From Paractinoplanes brasiliensis (GTDB lineage: Bacteria > Actinomycetota > Actinomycetes > Mycobacteriales > Micromonosporaceae), in assembly GCF_004362215.1 (NCBI RefSeq), contig NZ_SNWR01000002.1:1550001-1614000 (forward strand): a stretch of DNA of 64,000 nucleotides, given 5' to 3'. Of this stretch, positions 1 to 7,583 are shown one piece after another. Position 1 is the first letter of the stretch. Each line of letters starts with the position of its first letter. The position numbers and the translations under genes were made by a program. The notes beneath the pieces were generated by a model, which searched no databases, had not been told where the DNA came from, and was given only the letters and a program-made list of their open reading frames with translations.

Positions 1-371
1 CGGGTGAAGAACGCGATCGACTGGCGTTGCAGGTGACGGAAGACGTCGGTGCGCAGTCTGTGCATGACGCGCTGGCCGATCGTGGTCGAGATCCACGTCT
101 GCACGACGCCGAGCGCGGAGGTCACGGCGGCGACGGCGACCATGCCGATCACCAGCCAGACCAGGAGCTGGACGTTCCGTTCGGGCAGCGCGGTGTCGAT
201 CACCTCGCGCAGCAGGAACGGACTGGCCATGCCGACGATCGACGAGGCCACGATGGTGAGGACCACAACGCTCAGCGGGCGGCGGTGGTCGGTGAACAGG
301 GCGCCGATGCGGCGCAGCGAGACGTTCCTCGCCTGCGCGATCTCGGCGGCGGTGGGTTTCTTGCTTCCCAA
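1..371 (-). CDS. ABC exporter, N-terminal part (runs off the left edge)
   Basis: About 123 residues of the N-terminus are visible. They read as the transmembrane domain of an MsbA/LmrA-type ABC exporter: a short polar leader, a first membrane helix (SVVVLTIVASSIVGMASPFL), a second hydrophobic helix (LLVWLVIGMVAVAAVTSAL), then the typical coupling stretch containing TIGQRVMHRLRTDVFRHLQR and IAFFTR. The nucleotide-binding half lies outside the window. The start is probably TTG at 371, because AAGAAGG sits seven bases upstream; an in-frame GTG at 395 is the alternative. It is divergent from a MarR-type regulator at 459, with a symmetric operator candidate between them, so the regulator probably controls this exporter. 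The substrate cannot be predicted from this part. Confidence 0.8.
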   Translation of the reverse strand, partial: MGSKKPTAAEIAQARNVSLRRIGALFTDHRRPLSVVVLTIVASSIVGMASPFLLREVIDTALPERNVQLLVWLVIGMVAVAAVTSALGVVQTWISTTIGQRVMHRLRTDVFRHLQRQSIAFFT

Positions 372-406
372 GTGCGGACCTTCTTTCCCGTACACGATGA
401 CAATGC

Positions 407-427
407 TGAGGTTACCTCAACATGAGG
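407..427. promoter_or_regulatory. Triple half-site operator candidate for the MarR regulator
   Basis: Three alternating half-sites, TGAGG (407-411), CCTCA (415-419) and TGAGG (423-427), are separated by exactly three bases each. This makes two overlapping perfect palindromes. The element lies between the divergent ABC exporter and MarR genes, where a MarR dimer would repress both. Binding is inferred from symmetry and position. Confidence 0.5.
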
Positions 428-458
428 GAACAACAGAAGTCCCTGGTACGGTATTCCG

Positions 459-884
459 GTGCACTCGGTCGACGACGACGGCCTGGCCGACGAGTTCTTC
501 TCCGTGTCCCGCCGCCTGCGCCGCCGCACCCGCGAGGCACTGCAGCCGTGGGAGCTCTCCCCGTCGCTGGGCCGGGCGGTCAGCGTGCTCTCCCGCTACG
601 GCGACATGCGCCCCGGCGCGCTGGCCGAACGTCTGCGCATCGCCCCCCGCTCGGCCACCGAGGTGGTCGACGACCTGCAACGCCTCGGCCTGGCCGTACG
701 CCGCCCCGACCCGGCCGACCGGCGCGCCGTGCTGGTCACGCTGACCGACGAGGGAGAGCGGGTCAGCCGCGACATCCATGCCGCCCGCCGCGAGGCCGGC
801 GAACAGTTCTTCGCGACCCTCTCCGCCGCCGACCGCGCCGAACTGACCCGCCTGCTCCGCAAACTCCGCGACGACAACGACTGA
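459..884 (+). CDS. MarR-family transcriptional regulator
   Basis: 141 residues, a normal MarR length. The winged helix-turn-helix lies at about residues 45-100 (MRPGALAERLRIAPRSATEVV followed by the wing RRPDPADRRAVLVTLTDEG, whose DxR motif is typical of MarR wings). The C-terminal helices form the dimer interface. The GTG start at 459 is the first that gives a sensible N-terminus; no strong ribosome binding site is visible. It is divergent from the ABC exporter at the left edge and probably represses it, responding to an exported compound. It ends tail-to-tail with the GlxA-type gene. Confidence 0.85.
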   Translation: MHSVDDDGLADEFFSVSRRLRRRTREALQPWELSPSLGRAVSVLSRYGDMRPGALAERLRIAPRSATEVVDDLQRLGLAVRRPDPADRRAVLVTLTDEGERVSRDIHAARREAGEQFFATLSAADRAELTRLLRKLRDDND

Positions 885-936
885 CGGACGACGCGCCGTG
901 AGAGAGGCTTCCGGAGCTGCCGGCGCAGCCCGACGA

Positions 937-1704
937 TCAAGCTTCGGCCGCGCGGAAGGTTCGACGGTACGCCAGGGGGGCGACGCCAACGGCGGCGTGC
1001 AGGTGCTGGCGCAGTGAAGTGGCAGTGGCAAATCCCGCCCGGGCGGCTACCTGATCGATGCCCAGATCGGTCTCTTCCAGGAGTTCGCGGGCACGTACGA
1101 CGCGCTGACGCGTGAGCCACCGCCCAGGACTGTCGCCGGTCTCCTCGTGGAATCGCCGCGTGAAGGTGCGTCGGCTCATTTGGGCGTACGTGGCCAGGTC
1201 CGCCAGTGTCAGCGGGCGGTCCAGGTTTTCCAGCGCCCACTGCCTGGTGGCTGAGGTGGACATGTCTGGCTGCGTTGGCACGGGGCGCTCGATGTACTGA
1301 GCCTGGCCCCCGTTGCGCCACGCCGGGGTCACGCACCTGCGGGCGACCTGGTTTGCCAGCGAACTCCCGTGATCCGAGCGCAGCACATGCAGACAGAGGT
1401 CGATCCCGGCGGCAGTGCCGGCAGAGGTCAGCACGTCTCCGTCATCGACGAAGAGAACGCTGGGGTCGAGACGCACCCGGGGAAACCAGCGGCTGAACTG
1501 ATCCGCCAGGAGCCAGTGCGTGGTGGCGGGCCTGCCGTCGAGGAGCCCGGCGGCGGCGAGGACGAAGGCGCCGGTGCAGATCGACATCACCCGAGTGCCG
1601 GGAGCCACGAGGGAGATCGCCTCGGCGAGGGCAGGATCCAAGGTGGGCGTGGCGCGACGGGGATCGAAGGCGGGAACCACAATCGTGTCCGCCTTGCCGA
1701 TCAA
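937..1704 (-). CDS. GlxA-type regulator lacking its N-terminus (DJ-1/PfpI fragment plus AraC domain)
   Basis: 255 residues. Residues 1-140 match the second half of a DJ-1/PfpI-like domain (ADTIVVPAFD, then SICTGAFVLAAAGLLDGRPA, TTHW, and DDGDVLTSAGTAAGIDLCLH). Residues 150-250 are an AraC-type double helix-turn-helix (RPLTLADLATYAQMSRRTFT and IDQVAARAGFATATSLRQHL). Full-length GlxA proteins have about 60-70 further residues before ADTxVVPG. Here an in-frame TAG at 1717-1719 closes the frame just upstream of the only start, TTG at 1704. The N-terminal strands of the sensor domain are therefore gone, probably through the deletion that also juxtaposed the SnoaL-like gene. It may be a pseudogene or a sensor-less regulator. 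Confidence 0.7.
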   Translation of the reverse strand: MIGKADTIVVPAFDPRRATPTLDPALAEAISLVAPGTRVMSICTGAFVLAAAGLLDGRPATTHWLLADQFSRWFPRVRLDPSVLFVDDGDVLTSAGTAAGIDLCLHVLRSDHGSSLANQVARRCVTPAWRNGGQAQYIERPVPTQPDMSTSATRQWALENLDRPLTLADLATYAQMSRRTFTRRFHEETGDSPGRWLTRQRVVRARELLEETDLGIDQVAARAGFATATSLRQHLHAAVGVAPLAYRRTFRAAEA

Positions 1705-2125
1705 GCTCCTGACCGACTACTACGCCGCCTACGGGGAGGGAGGCGCAGAGGGACTGGCGCGCATGTCCGCCTTCTACGCGCCGAACAAGACGCATTACAT
1801 GGCCGGCAACTCGGAGCTGGCTGGAGAGTCCCGCAGCCCCGAGGAGTCCCTGCAGGCGATGAAGCGACTACAGGAGCTCAGCGGTGGCAATGTCTCGTTC
1901 GTCGGCCCGCCTGCGATCCTCCTCGCGGGCGACGCCGTCGTGGTGCTTCTCGTCCAGGAAAGGCATGCACGACCGGGCAAGCCTGAACTGATCGTCCCGC
2001 GCCTCTACCTCTACGAAATCGCCGACGGCAAGTTCACCAAGTCGTTCGCATGGCAGATCGAGTCGGAGGCCTTCGACAACTACTACCCGCGCTCCGCTCA
2101 GCAGCCCCCGGCCCACACCGCCTGA
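1685..2125 (+). CDS. SnoaL/NTF2-like protein
   Basis: About 145 residues of an NTF2-like alpha+beta fold. A first amphipathic helix (LLTDYYAAYGEGGAEGLARM) is followed by strands that include GAVVVLLVQER-like and LYLYEIADGKFTKSFAWQIE segments and a closing FDNYYP. Related proteins are small-molecule isomerases/hydroxylases or binding proteins; no function can be assigned. Start candidates are GTG 1685 and TTG 1694, both inside the 5' end of the opposite GlxA-type gene, with no clear ribosome binding site. The open frame continues upstream antisense to that gene, so the native start may have been lost in the same rearrangement. A strong hairpin follows the stop. Confidence 0.55.
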   Translation: MSALPIKLLTDYYAAYGEGGAEGLARMSAFYAPNKTHYMAGNSELAGESRSPEESLQAMKRLQELSGGNVSFVGPPAILLAGDAVVVLLVQERHARPGKPELIVPRLYLYEIADGKFTKSFAWQIESEAFDNYYPRSAQQPPAHTA

Positions 2126-2131
2126 CCGGGA

Positions 2132-2161
2132 GAGGCATCGTCGGTTCCTGGACGATGCCTC
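2132..2161. terminator. Bidirectional hairpin between convergent genes
   Basis: Perfect 11-bp arms GAGGCATCGTC (2132-2142) and GACGATGCCTC (2151-2161) flank an 8-base loop. It sits between the SnoaL-like stop at 2125 and the stop of the minus-strand TPR gene at 2160. There is no T-run, as is usual for actinobacterial terminators. Confidence 0.7.
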
Positions 2162-2993
2162 AGCGGCGCAGCTGGGTGTAGGCGGTCAGGAACGCCGTTG
2201 CGCCGGTGATGGTGAAGGTGCCGATCAGCAGCTGCGCCGGCACGTCCACACCGGCCACTCGGATCAGCACGGCGAGCAGCAGCAACGCCGCCAGGCAGAC
2301 GCCGAAGGCGACCCGCGCGACATGTTGCAGAACCGGCGGATCGGAGGCGCCGCGAAGACCACCGGCGGGGATTCGCAGCGACTCGGCGAACTCGTCGGCG
2401 ACGCGTACGAGGGAATCGGCGTCGCGGATGTGCCGTTCGGCCGCGCTCAGGCGGCGCAGCTCGGCCAGCGCGCGCGGGTGCCCGGGCGAGAGGCGCAGAG
2501 CACGGGTGTACGCCTCACGAGCGCTGAGCGGACGGCCCACGGCGAACAAGGCCATCCCGTACGTGACCTGCACGTCGGCGTCGTAGTGGGCGATCTCGGC
2601 GGCGGCCTCGAGCACGAGGACGGCTTCGGTGGTGCGTGCGGCGGCCAGCAGGGCACGGCCGTGGCGTTCGGCGAGGCGGGGGTGGCCAGGTTCCTCGTCC
2701 GAGGCGGCGGCCGCAGCGGTGACGGCGAGATCGTGCCGGCCGAGCGCGGTGTAGGCGGCGCTCACCCAGAACAGCTCCTCGATGCCGTGCGGGTGCAGGT
2801 TCAAGGCCGTACGGGCGGCCTCGAGCGCCTCGGCGTGCGCGCCCAGGGCCATCCGGGCGCGGGCCATCAGCAGCCATGCGACGCCGTTGCCGGGTTCGGC
2901 GCCCACGACGGGTGCCAGGAGGGTCGCGGCCTGGCCGGCTTGACCGTTCGAGAGCAGGTCACCGGCACGGTCGAGGAGGTTTTCGCTCTGCAC
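2160..2993 (-). CDS. TPR protein with two C-terminal membrane segments
   Basis: 277 residues from a GTG start. Residues 1-175 are helical tetratricopeptide-type repeats, with alternating A-rich helices such as AWLLMARARMALGAHAEALE, ELFWVSAAYTALGRHDLAV, VQVTYGMALFAVGRPLSARE and AYTRALRLSPGHPRALAELR. A linker is followed by two hydrophobic helices near the C-terminus (FGVCLAALLLLAVLIRVAGV and LIGTFTITGATAFLTAY). It is probably a membrane-anchored protein-interaction module. The frame stays open up to 3305, but that extension overlaps the plausible plus-strand gene at 3144 and looks noncoding; GTG 2993 puts the first helix (QSENLLDRAGDLLSNGQ) at the N-terminus. The start is uncertain; 3119 is an alternative. 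Confidence 0.65.
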   Translation of the reverse strand: MQSENLLDRAGDLLSNGQAGQAATLLAPVVGAEPGNGVAWLLMARARMALGAHAEALEAARTALNLHPHGIEELFWVSAAYTALGRHDLAVTAAAAASDEEPGHPRLAERHGRALLAAARTTEAVLVLEAAAEIAHYDADVQVTYGMALFAVGRPLSAREAYTRALRLSPGHPRALAELRRLSAAERHIRDADSLVRVADEFAESLRIPAGGLRGASDPPVLQHVARVAFGVCLAALLLLAVLIRVAGVDVPAQLLIGTFTITGATAFLTAYTQLRR

Positions 2994-3143
2994 GCCGTGG
3001 TGATCGGCCGCGTGGGGCGCGGGCAGCGGTTCGCCGCGGGTGCGTTCGGGTTGCCGGAAATCCTCAACCGCGGCGGCGCCGGTGCCGATCGTGTGGTTGC
3101 CAACGAGGAGCAACCCCATTCCCCGGAAGCGGAGGGACAGATC

Positions 3144-3335
3144 ATGACGATCGGGCCGACCCACTGGATGTCGCACATCAGCCTCGTCCACCTGCACACG
3201 GATGTGCAGCGACTGCGAACGGACTTCGTATCCGGCGCCGATCAGCGGACCATCGCGGCCGACCGCGCCGCCGTGCAGGACAGCCGCCGCGTGATCAACA
3301 CGCATCGGTCGGCCCTCATCGACGTCACCGTCTGA
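3144..3335 (+). CDS. Small hypothetical protein (63 aa)
   Basis: ATG 3144 is preceded at good distance by GAGGGA, and the reading frame ends exactly where a strong hairpin begins. The protein is polar and helical (HWMSHISLVHLHTDVQRLRT and ADQRTIAADRAAVQDSRRVI), with no signal peptide or cysteines. No family was recognised. It overlaps the upstream extension of the opposite TPR frame, and only one of the two can be coding there; ribosome site and terminator favour this gene. Confidence 0.5.
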   Translation: MTIGPTHWMSHISLVHLHTDVQRLRTDFVSGADQRTIAADRAAVQDSRRVINTHRSALIDVTV

Positions 3336-3359
3336 GCCCGTACGGCGGTCACGGGCTCA
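3333..3359. terminator. Hairpin terminator candidate
   Basis: Perfect 9-bp arms TGAGCCCGT (3333-3341) and ACGGGCTCA (3351-3359) with a 9-base loop. The 5' arm contains the stop codon of the 63-aa gene. It lies between that gene and the convergent MarR gene ending at 3386. Confidence 0.65.
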
Positions 3360-3385
3360 ACGATCGGCCGTGACCTCGGCCCACC

Positions 3386-3874
3386 TCAGGTACGGCGGGG
3401 TGGAGTTCGGGTGCGGAGCTCCTGGTGGTGCTCCGTGATCGCACCGAGCATTCCGCTCAGGAAGCGCCTGACCGTTTCCAGGTCGCCGCGGCTGAACTCG
3501 TCCATGACCTTCTGGCTGCGGCGGCCGAGCGGACCGAAGAACGCGGCGGCGAGCTCCATCCCGGGCTCGCCGTACCGCAGGTGCACGACTCGCCGGTCGG
3601 CGCTTTCCCGCGTACGGCGTAAATGCCCGGCCCGTTCGAGGCGGTCGATCACCGCTGTCGTGGCGCCCGAGGACAGCCCGAGTGTTTCGCCCAGCCGGCC
3701 CGGCGTGAGCGGGTCGCCGCGCCGCTCGGCGTGCATCACCGCGATCAGGGCCTGCAGGTCGGTGAAGTGCAGCCCCTCCTGATTCGCGAACGAGTGAGCC
3801 ACGTGCTGCGCCTCGATGCTGTAGAGCCGAAGCAGGTCCACCACGTCGGCGCGGAGATCGTCCCGTTCCTTCAC
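3386..3874 (-). CDS. MarR-family regulator of the adjacent MMPL gene
   Basis: 162 residues. The winged helix spans about 55-110 (LTPGRLGETLGLSSGATTAV, IDRLERAGHLRRT, wing RESADRRVVHLRY with the conserved DRR). It is divergent from the MMPL transporter, with a perfect palindrome in the 73-base spacer. This is the standard arrangement for local, ligand-relieved repression of an exporter. The N-terminal helix (LRADVVDLLRLYSIEAQHV) would form the dimer interface. Confidence 0.88.
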   Translation of the reverse strand: MKERDDLRADVVDLLRLYSIEAQHVAHSFANQEGLHFTDLQALIAVMHAERRGDPLTPGRLGETLGLSSGATTAVIDRLERAGHLRRTRESADRRVVHLRYGEPGMELAAAFFGPLGRRSQKVMDEFSRGDLETVRRFLSGMLGAITEHHQELRTRTPPRRT

Positions 3875-3907
3875 AGCGTCAGTGTTGCAGACGAACGCCC
3901 GGTGGGT

Positions 3908-3932
3908 AAGAATCTCGATTGTCGAGATTCTT
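3908..3932. promoter_or_regulatory. Perfect palindromic MarR operator
   Basis: Arms AAGAATCTCGA (3908-3918) and TCGAGATTCTT (3922-3932) are exact reverse complements around TTG. It ends seven bases before the GGAGG ribosome site of the MMPL gene, so a bound dimer would block transcription or initiation. ATCTCGA-type half-sites are familiar for MarR proteins; the binding assignment is inferred. Confidence 0.8.
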
Positions 3933-3947
3933 CATCGTGGAGGCACC

Positions 3948-5945
3948 ATGCGTCGCGCCTGGCTCACGCTTGTCATAGCGGTCCTGATCGGTGGTGGCGT
4001 GCTGGCCTTCGCGGGCCCGCTCGAAACCACCAACGACCCGACCGCTTCACTACCCGGTAACGCCGAGTCGACACGGGTCGCCGAGCTCGAGCGGCAGCTT
4101 CCGTCCGGCCAGGTCAACCCCGCGCTGATCGTCTTCGCCAAGGACGACGGCACGCCGCTCACCCCGGCGGAGCTGGAGAAGATCCAGTCGTTCGGCCGGC
4201 CGATCGTCGCTCCCGGCAAGGACGCGGCGATCGTCTCCAAGCCCTACCCCGCCGGCTACTCGGCCGAACAGATCGTCGACGCCGTGACGGAACTGCGTCA
4301 GCAGGTTCGCGCGCAGACCCCCGACGGCATCACCGCGCAGGTCACCGGCGGCGCGGGCTTCACCGCCGACCTGGCCGACAGCTTCTCCGGCGCCAACACC
4401 CGCCTGCTGCTCGTCACCGTCGTCGTGGTGGCGTTGCTGCTGCTCGTGACGTACCGCAGCCCGATCCTCTGGCTGGTCCCGCTCGCGGTGGTCGGCCTGG
4501 CCGACCGGCTCAGCGGCTCGGTCGTGGCGATCCTGTCGCGGCACACCGACCTGGCCATCGACGCGTCCACCAACGGCATCATCACGGTGCTCGTCTTCGG
4601 GGCCGGCACCAACTACGCGCTGCTGATCATCTCGCGCTACCGGGAGGAGCTGCACCGGTACGAGGACCGGTTCGAGGCGATGCGCAAGGCGCTCAAGGGC
4701 GCGGGCCCGGCCGTCGTGGCCAGCTCCGGCACGGTCGTGCTGAGCCTGCTCACCCTGCTGCTGGCCGGCCTGGGCAGGAACCTCGCGCTCGGGGTGGCCG
4801 GGGCGGCCGGGATCGCCATCGCGGCCGTCTTCGCGCTGTTCGTCCTGCCGCCCGCGCTGCTGGTCTGCGGCCGCGGGCTGTTCTGGCCGTTCGTCCCGCG
4901 CGTCGGCAAGGCCGGTGTCGAGGCCGGCAAGGGCCTCTGGGCGCGGATCGGACGGGGGGTCTCGCGCCGCCCGGCCGTGGTCACCGTCGCCGCCGTGGCG
5001 ATTCTCGGCGTGCTCGGCAGCGGCCTGATCGGCACCAGCCTGGGCCTGTCGCAGGCCGACCAGTTCCGCGTCGAGGCCGAGGCGGTCGACGGCCTCGAGA
5101 CGGTCAGCAACTACTTCCCGGCCGGCGCCACCGACCCGGCCACGGTCATGACCACCCCGGCCCGCGCCGAAGAGGTGCTGGGCATCGTCACCAAGACGCC
5201 CGGGGTCGCCGGCGCCCGCATCGGCGAGCAGGCCGGTGACCTGGCGAGCATCAGCGCCGTGCTGACAGCCGCCCCCGACACACCCGAGGCGTACGACACC
5301 GTACGGGCTCTGCGGGAGCGGGTGCACAGCGAGGACGCGCTCGTCGGCGGAAGCGTGGCGGCCGGCCTGGACGACCGGGACGCCGCTCGCCGGGACCTCA
5401 CCGTCATCGTCCCGGCCGTGCTGATCGTGGTGCTGCTCGTTCTGATCGGCCTGCTGCGGGCCCTGGTCGCGCCGGTCCTGCTGCTCGTGACGGTGATCGC
5501 GAGTTTCGCAGCGGCGCTGGGAGCCGGGAGCTGGCTGTTCCGGCACGTCTTCGACTACCCGGCGCTCGACACCGGCGTACCGCTGCTGTCGTTCCTGTTC
5601 CTGGTCGCGCTCGGCGTCGACTACAACATCTTCCTGGTCACCCGGGCCCGGGAGGAGACACCGGAGCGCGGAACCCGCGACGGGATGGTGCACGCCCTGG
5701 CCGTGACCGGCGGCGTCATCACCAGCGCGGGCATCCTGCTGGCGGCCGTGTTCGCCGTGCTCGGGGTGCTGCCGGTGATCACGCTGACCCAGATCGGCGT
5801 GATCGTGGGCATCGGCGTCCTGCTGGACACGCTGCTCGTCCGTACGGTGCTGGTGCCCGCCCTGGCCACGATGTGCGGCGACCGGTTCTGGTGGCCGGGC
5901 CGCCCGGCAGCGACCCAGCCGGAGAAGGTCGCCACCCCGGCCTGA
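3948..5945 (+). CDS. MMPL-family RND-type membrane transporter
   Basis: 665 residues with two repeats of a large extracytoplasmic loop followed by a membrane bundle. An N-terminal helix (RRAWLTLVIAVLIGGGVLAF) is followed by a first bundle at about 160-310, including LVFGAGTNYALLIISRYREE, and a second from about 490, including FLFLVALGVDYNIFLVTRAR. The intramembrane Asp/Tyr motif GVDYNxFL is characteristic of MMPL/RND pumps that use the proton gradient to move lipids or drugs. ATG 3948 is chosen because GGAGG lies four bases upstream; an in-frame start at 3882 would cross the operator. It is probably repressed by the divergent MarR protein. The substrate is unknown. Confidence 0.9.
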   Translation: MRRAWLTLVIAVLIGGGVLAFAGPLETTNDPTASLPGNAESTRVAELERQLPSGQVNPALIVFAKDDGTPLTPAELEKIQSFGRPIVAPGKDAAIVSKPYPAGYSAEQIVDAVTELRQQVRAQTPDGITAQVTGGAGFTADLADSFSGANTRLLLVTVVVVALLLLVTYRSPILWLVPLAVVGLADRLSGSVVAILSRHTDLAIDASTNGIITVLVFGAGTNYALLIISRYREELHRYEDRFEAMRKALKGAGPAVVASSGTVVLSLLTLLLAGLGRNLALGVAGAAGIAIAAVFALFVLPPALLVCGRGLFWPFVPRVGKAGVEAGKGLWARIGRGVSRRPAVVTVAAVAILGVLGSGLIGTSLGLSQADQFRVEAEAVDGLETVSNYFPAGATDPATVMTTPARAEEVLGIVTKTPGVAGARIGEQAGDLASISAVLTAAPDTPEAYDTVRALRERVHSEDALVGGSVAAGLDDRDAARRDLTVIVPAVLIVVLLVLIGLLRALVAPVLLLVTVIASFAAALGAGSWLFRHVFDYPALDTGVPLLSFLFLVALGVDYNIFLVTRAREETPERGTRDGMVHALAVTGGVITSAGILLAAVFAVLGVLPVITLTQIGVIVGIGVLLDTLLVRTVLVPALATMCGDRFWWPGRPAATQPEKVATPA

Positions 5946-6182
5946 GAGTCAGCGGCGGCCGGGGAGGTCGCCGCCGCCTTGAGATGTTGATGGCGGCGGG
6001 CCGGCCAGGAAGTCACCGAACCGGCGCGGCTCGTGCGACTCGCCATCGGTGACCGCATTGAGCGGCAGGCGCCCGCCGGAAGGCCGCCGGACGTGGACGC
6101 CATCCGCGCTGCAGGCGTCGGCGAGAGCAGTCCCGGGCGGAACGCGACCAGGAACCTGAGCCGCGCACCCTACCCTCATCTC
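5946..6182. other. Spacer without a convincing gene
   Basis: This begins with a GC-rich hairpin (GCGGCG and CGCCGC arms, about 5951-5978) that may terminate the MMPL transcript. The remainder carries only short open frames without ribosome sites or family resemblance. Confidence 0.5.
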
Positions 6183-6197
6183 CTATAGGTTCTATAG
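6183..6197. promoter_or_regulatory. CTATAG-N3-CTATAG palindrome before the molybdoenzyme gene
   Basis: Two copies of the self-complementary hexamer CTATAG (6183-6188, 6192-6197) around GTT make a 15-base symmetric, AT-rich element. It starts 25 bases before ATG 6208 in an otherwise very GC-rich sequence. It may be an operator overlapping the -10 region; no adjacent regulator is present to pair it with. Confidence 0.5.
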
Positions 6198-6207
6198 AGT
6201 CAGCGTC

Positions 6208-7428
6208 ATGGATGAACGCGCATACGACGAGCTCCGGCTGAGCCAGTGGCGGTCCGGCCGCGCTCGCGGTTTCTCCCGGCGTGACCTGCTGAAACTGACC
6301 GCGGCGGTCGGCGCGGCAGGGGCTCTGGCCGACGCTGCCCCGGCCGTCGCCGCCGGCGCCCCCATCGTCAAACCGCTGCCGCCCGAGCTGTTCAAGCAGT
6401 TCGGCACGAACGCCGAGACGCTGTGGTCGTCGCTCAAGGACGTCGGCTACCACGTGCCGATCGACCGGTTCTTCGTCCGCAACCACACCAGCACCCCGGC
6501 CGTCGACAGCAGGTCGTGGCGGCTGAACGTGTTCGGGGCGGGCCTGCGCGGCGGCCCGGCCGAGTTCACACTGCGCGACCTCAAGGGCCTGCCCTCCGTG
6601 ACCCACTCGGTCGCGATCGAGTGCGCCGGCAACGCCCGCGGCTACTTCACGTCACAACAGGGCCAAACCGTTTCCGGTACGGCGTGGGGCCTGGGCGCCG
6701 TCGGTGTAGCCCGCTGGCGAGGCGTCAGACTGTCCACCGTGCTGCGCCGGGCCGGGCTCTCGCCGCGGGCCGTCGACGTGCAGGCCACCGGGCTCGATGC
6801 CAACTTCGTGAGCGGCGGCGTCGACCTCGGACCCGTCCGGCGTCCGATGCCGGTACGCAAGGCCCTCGACGACGTGCTGCTCGCGTACGAGATGAACGGC
6901 TCCCCGCTGCCCACCGACCACGGCCATCCCGTACGCCTGGTCGTGCCCTCCTGGATCGGCATCTCGTCGATCAAGTGGGTCGGCAGCATCGAGGTCTCCG
7001 ACGAGCCCCTGTTCTCGCCCTGGAACACCCAGTTCTACCGGCTCTTCGGCCCCGGATTCCCGGCCGACGGCCAGCCGTTCGACAGGCAGTCCATCAAGAG
7101 CGCGTTCGAACTCGACCCCGGCGCCACGTTCCCGGCCGGCCGCACCGTGCGCCTGACCGGCCGCTCCTGGTCCGCCGCCGGCCGCATCGAACACGTCGAC
7201 GTCAGCACCGACGGCGGCACCCGCTGGCGGCGAGCCCGCCCCGTCGGCCCGTCCATCGACAACGCCTGGCAGCGCTGGGAAGTCGACTGGCGCCCGACCG
7301 CCGGCACCCACGTGTTGCAGGCGCGGGCTACCGACGTACGGGGAAATGCGCAGCCGGAAGTAGCCCGCCACAACACCCTCGGCTACCTGTTCGACGCCGT
7401 CGTCAAGGTCCCGGTCACAGCGTCCTGA
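6208..7428 (+). CDS. Tat-exported sulfite-oxidase-family molybdoenzyme
   Basis: 406 residues. The N-terminus carries a twin-arginine signal (SRRDLLKLTAAVGAAGALA) ending near residue 50. The oxidoreductase molybdopterin domain follows at about 75-260, with the conserved molybdenum-ligand cysteine in VAIECAGNARGYF and the C-terminal part of the fold in LPTDHGHPVRLVVPSWIGIS and IKWVGSIEV. A Mo-cofactor oxidoreductase dimerisation domain (immunoglobulin-like) occupies about 285-400. The architecture matches bacterial SorA/SoxC/YedY-like proteins; with the dimerisation domain it resembles sulfite oxidase more than YedY. No haem subunit is adjacent, so the electron acceptor is unknown. Confidence 0.85.
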   Translation: MDERAYDELRLSQWRSGRARGFSRRDLLKLTAAVGAAGALADAAPAVAAGAPIVKPLPPELFKQFGTNAETLWSSLKDVGYHVPIDRFFVRNHTSTPAVDSRSWRLNVFGAGLRGGPAEFTLRDLKGLPSVTHSVAIECAGNARGYFTSQQGQTVSGTAWGLGAVGVARWRGVRLSTVLRRAGLSPRAVDVQATGLDANFVSGGVDLGPVRRPMPVRKALDDVLLAYEMNGSPLPTDHGHPVRLVVPSWIGISSIKWVGSIEVSDEPLFSPWNTQFYRLFGPGFPADGQPFDRQSIKSAFELDPGATFPAGRTVRLTGRSWSAAGRIEHVDVSTDGGTRWRRARPVGPSIDNAWQRWEVDWRPTAGTHVLQARATDVRGNAQPEVARHNTLGYLFDAVVKVPVTAS

Positions 7429-7583
7429 CAGGCCACGGGCACGGGCTGTCCGGCCGAACCCGAGGGCAGCCCACCCACCCAGCGCCTCCGGCAACGTGGC
7501 CGTGGCCTGCTGGTGCGGGTACCGGCGTGCGGCTTCCTCATCGAGGTGCGAACAGACGAACGGGTTGACCGGATCATCGGCGC

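Noticed and set aside
4050..5693. 547-codon minus-strand frame opposite the MMPL gene
   Set aside because: Highly polar, repetitive composition without any motif; the opposite strand encodes a clear membrane transporter.
5949..6179. 76-codon minus-strand frame between the MMPL and molybdoenzyme genes
   Set aside because: No ribosome site and shadow-like composition; a hairpin overlaps its end.
7429..7583. Minus-strand open frame with a HLDEEAARRYPHQQ stretch after the molybdoenzyme
   Set aside because: No start, ribosome site or family; the similarity to protein-like sequence is too short.
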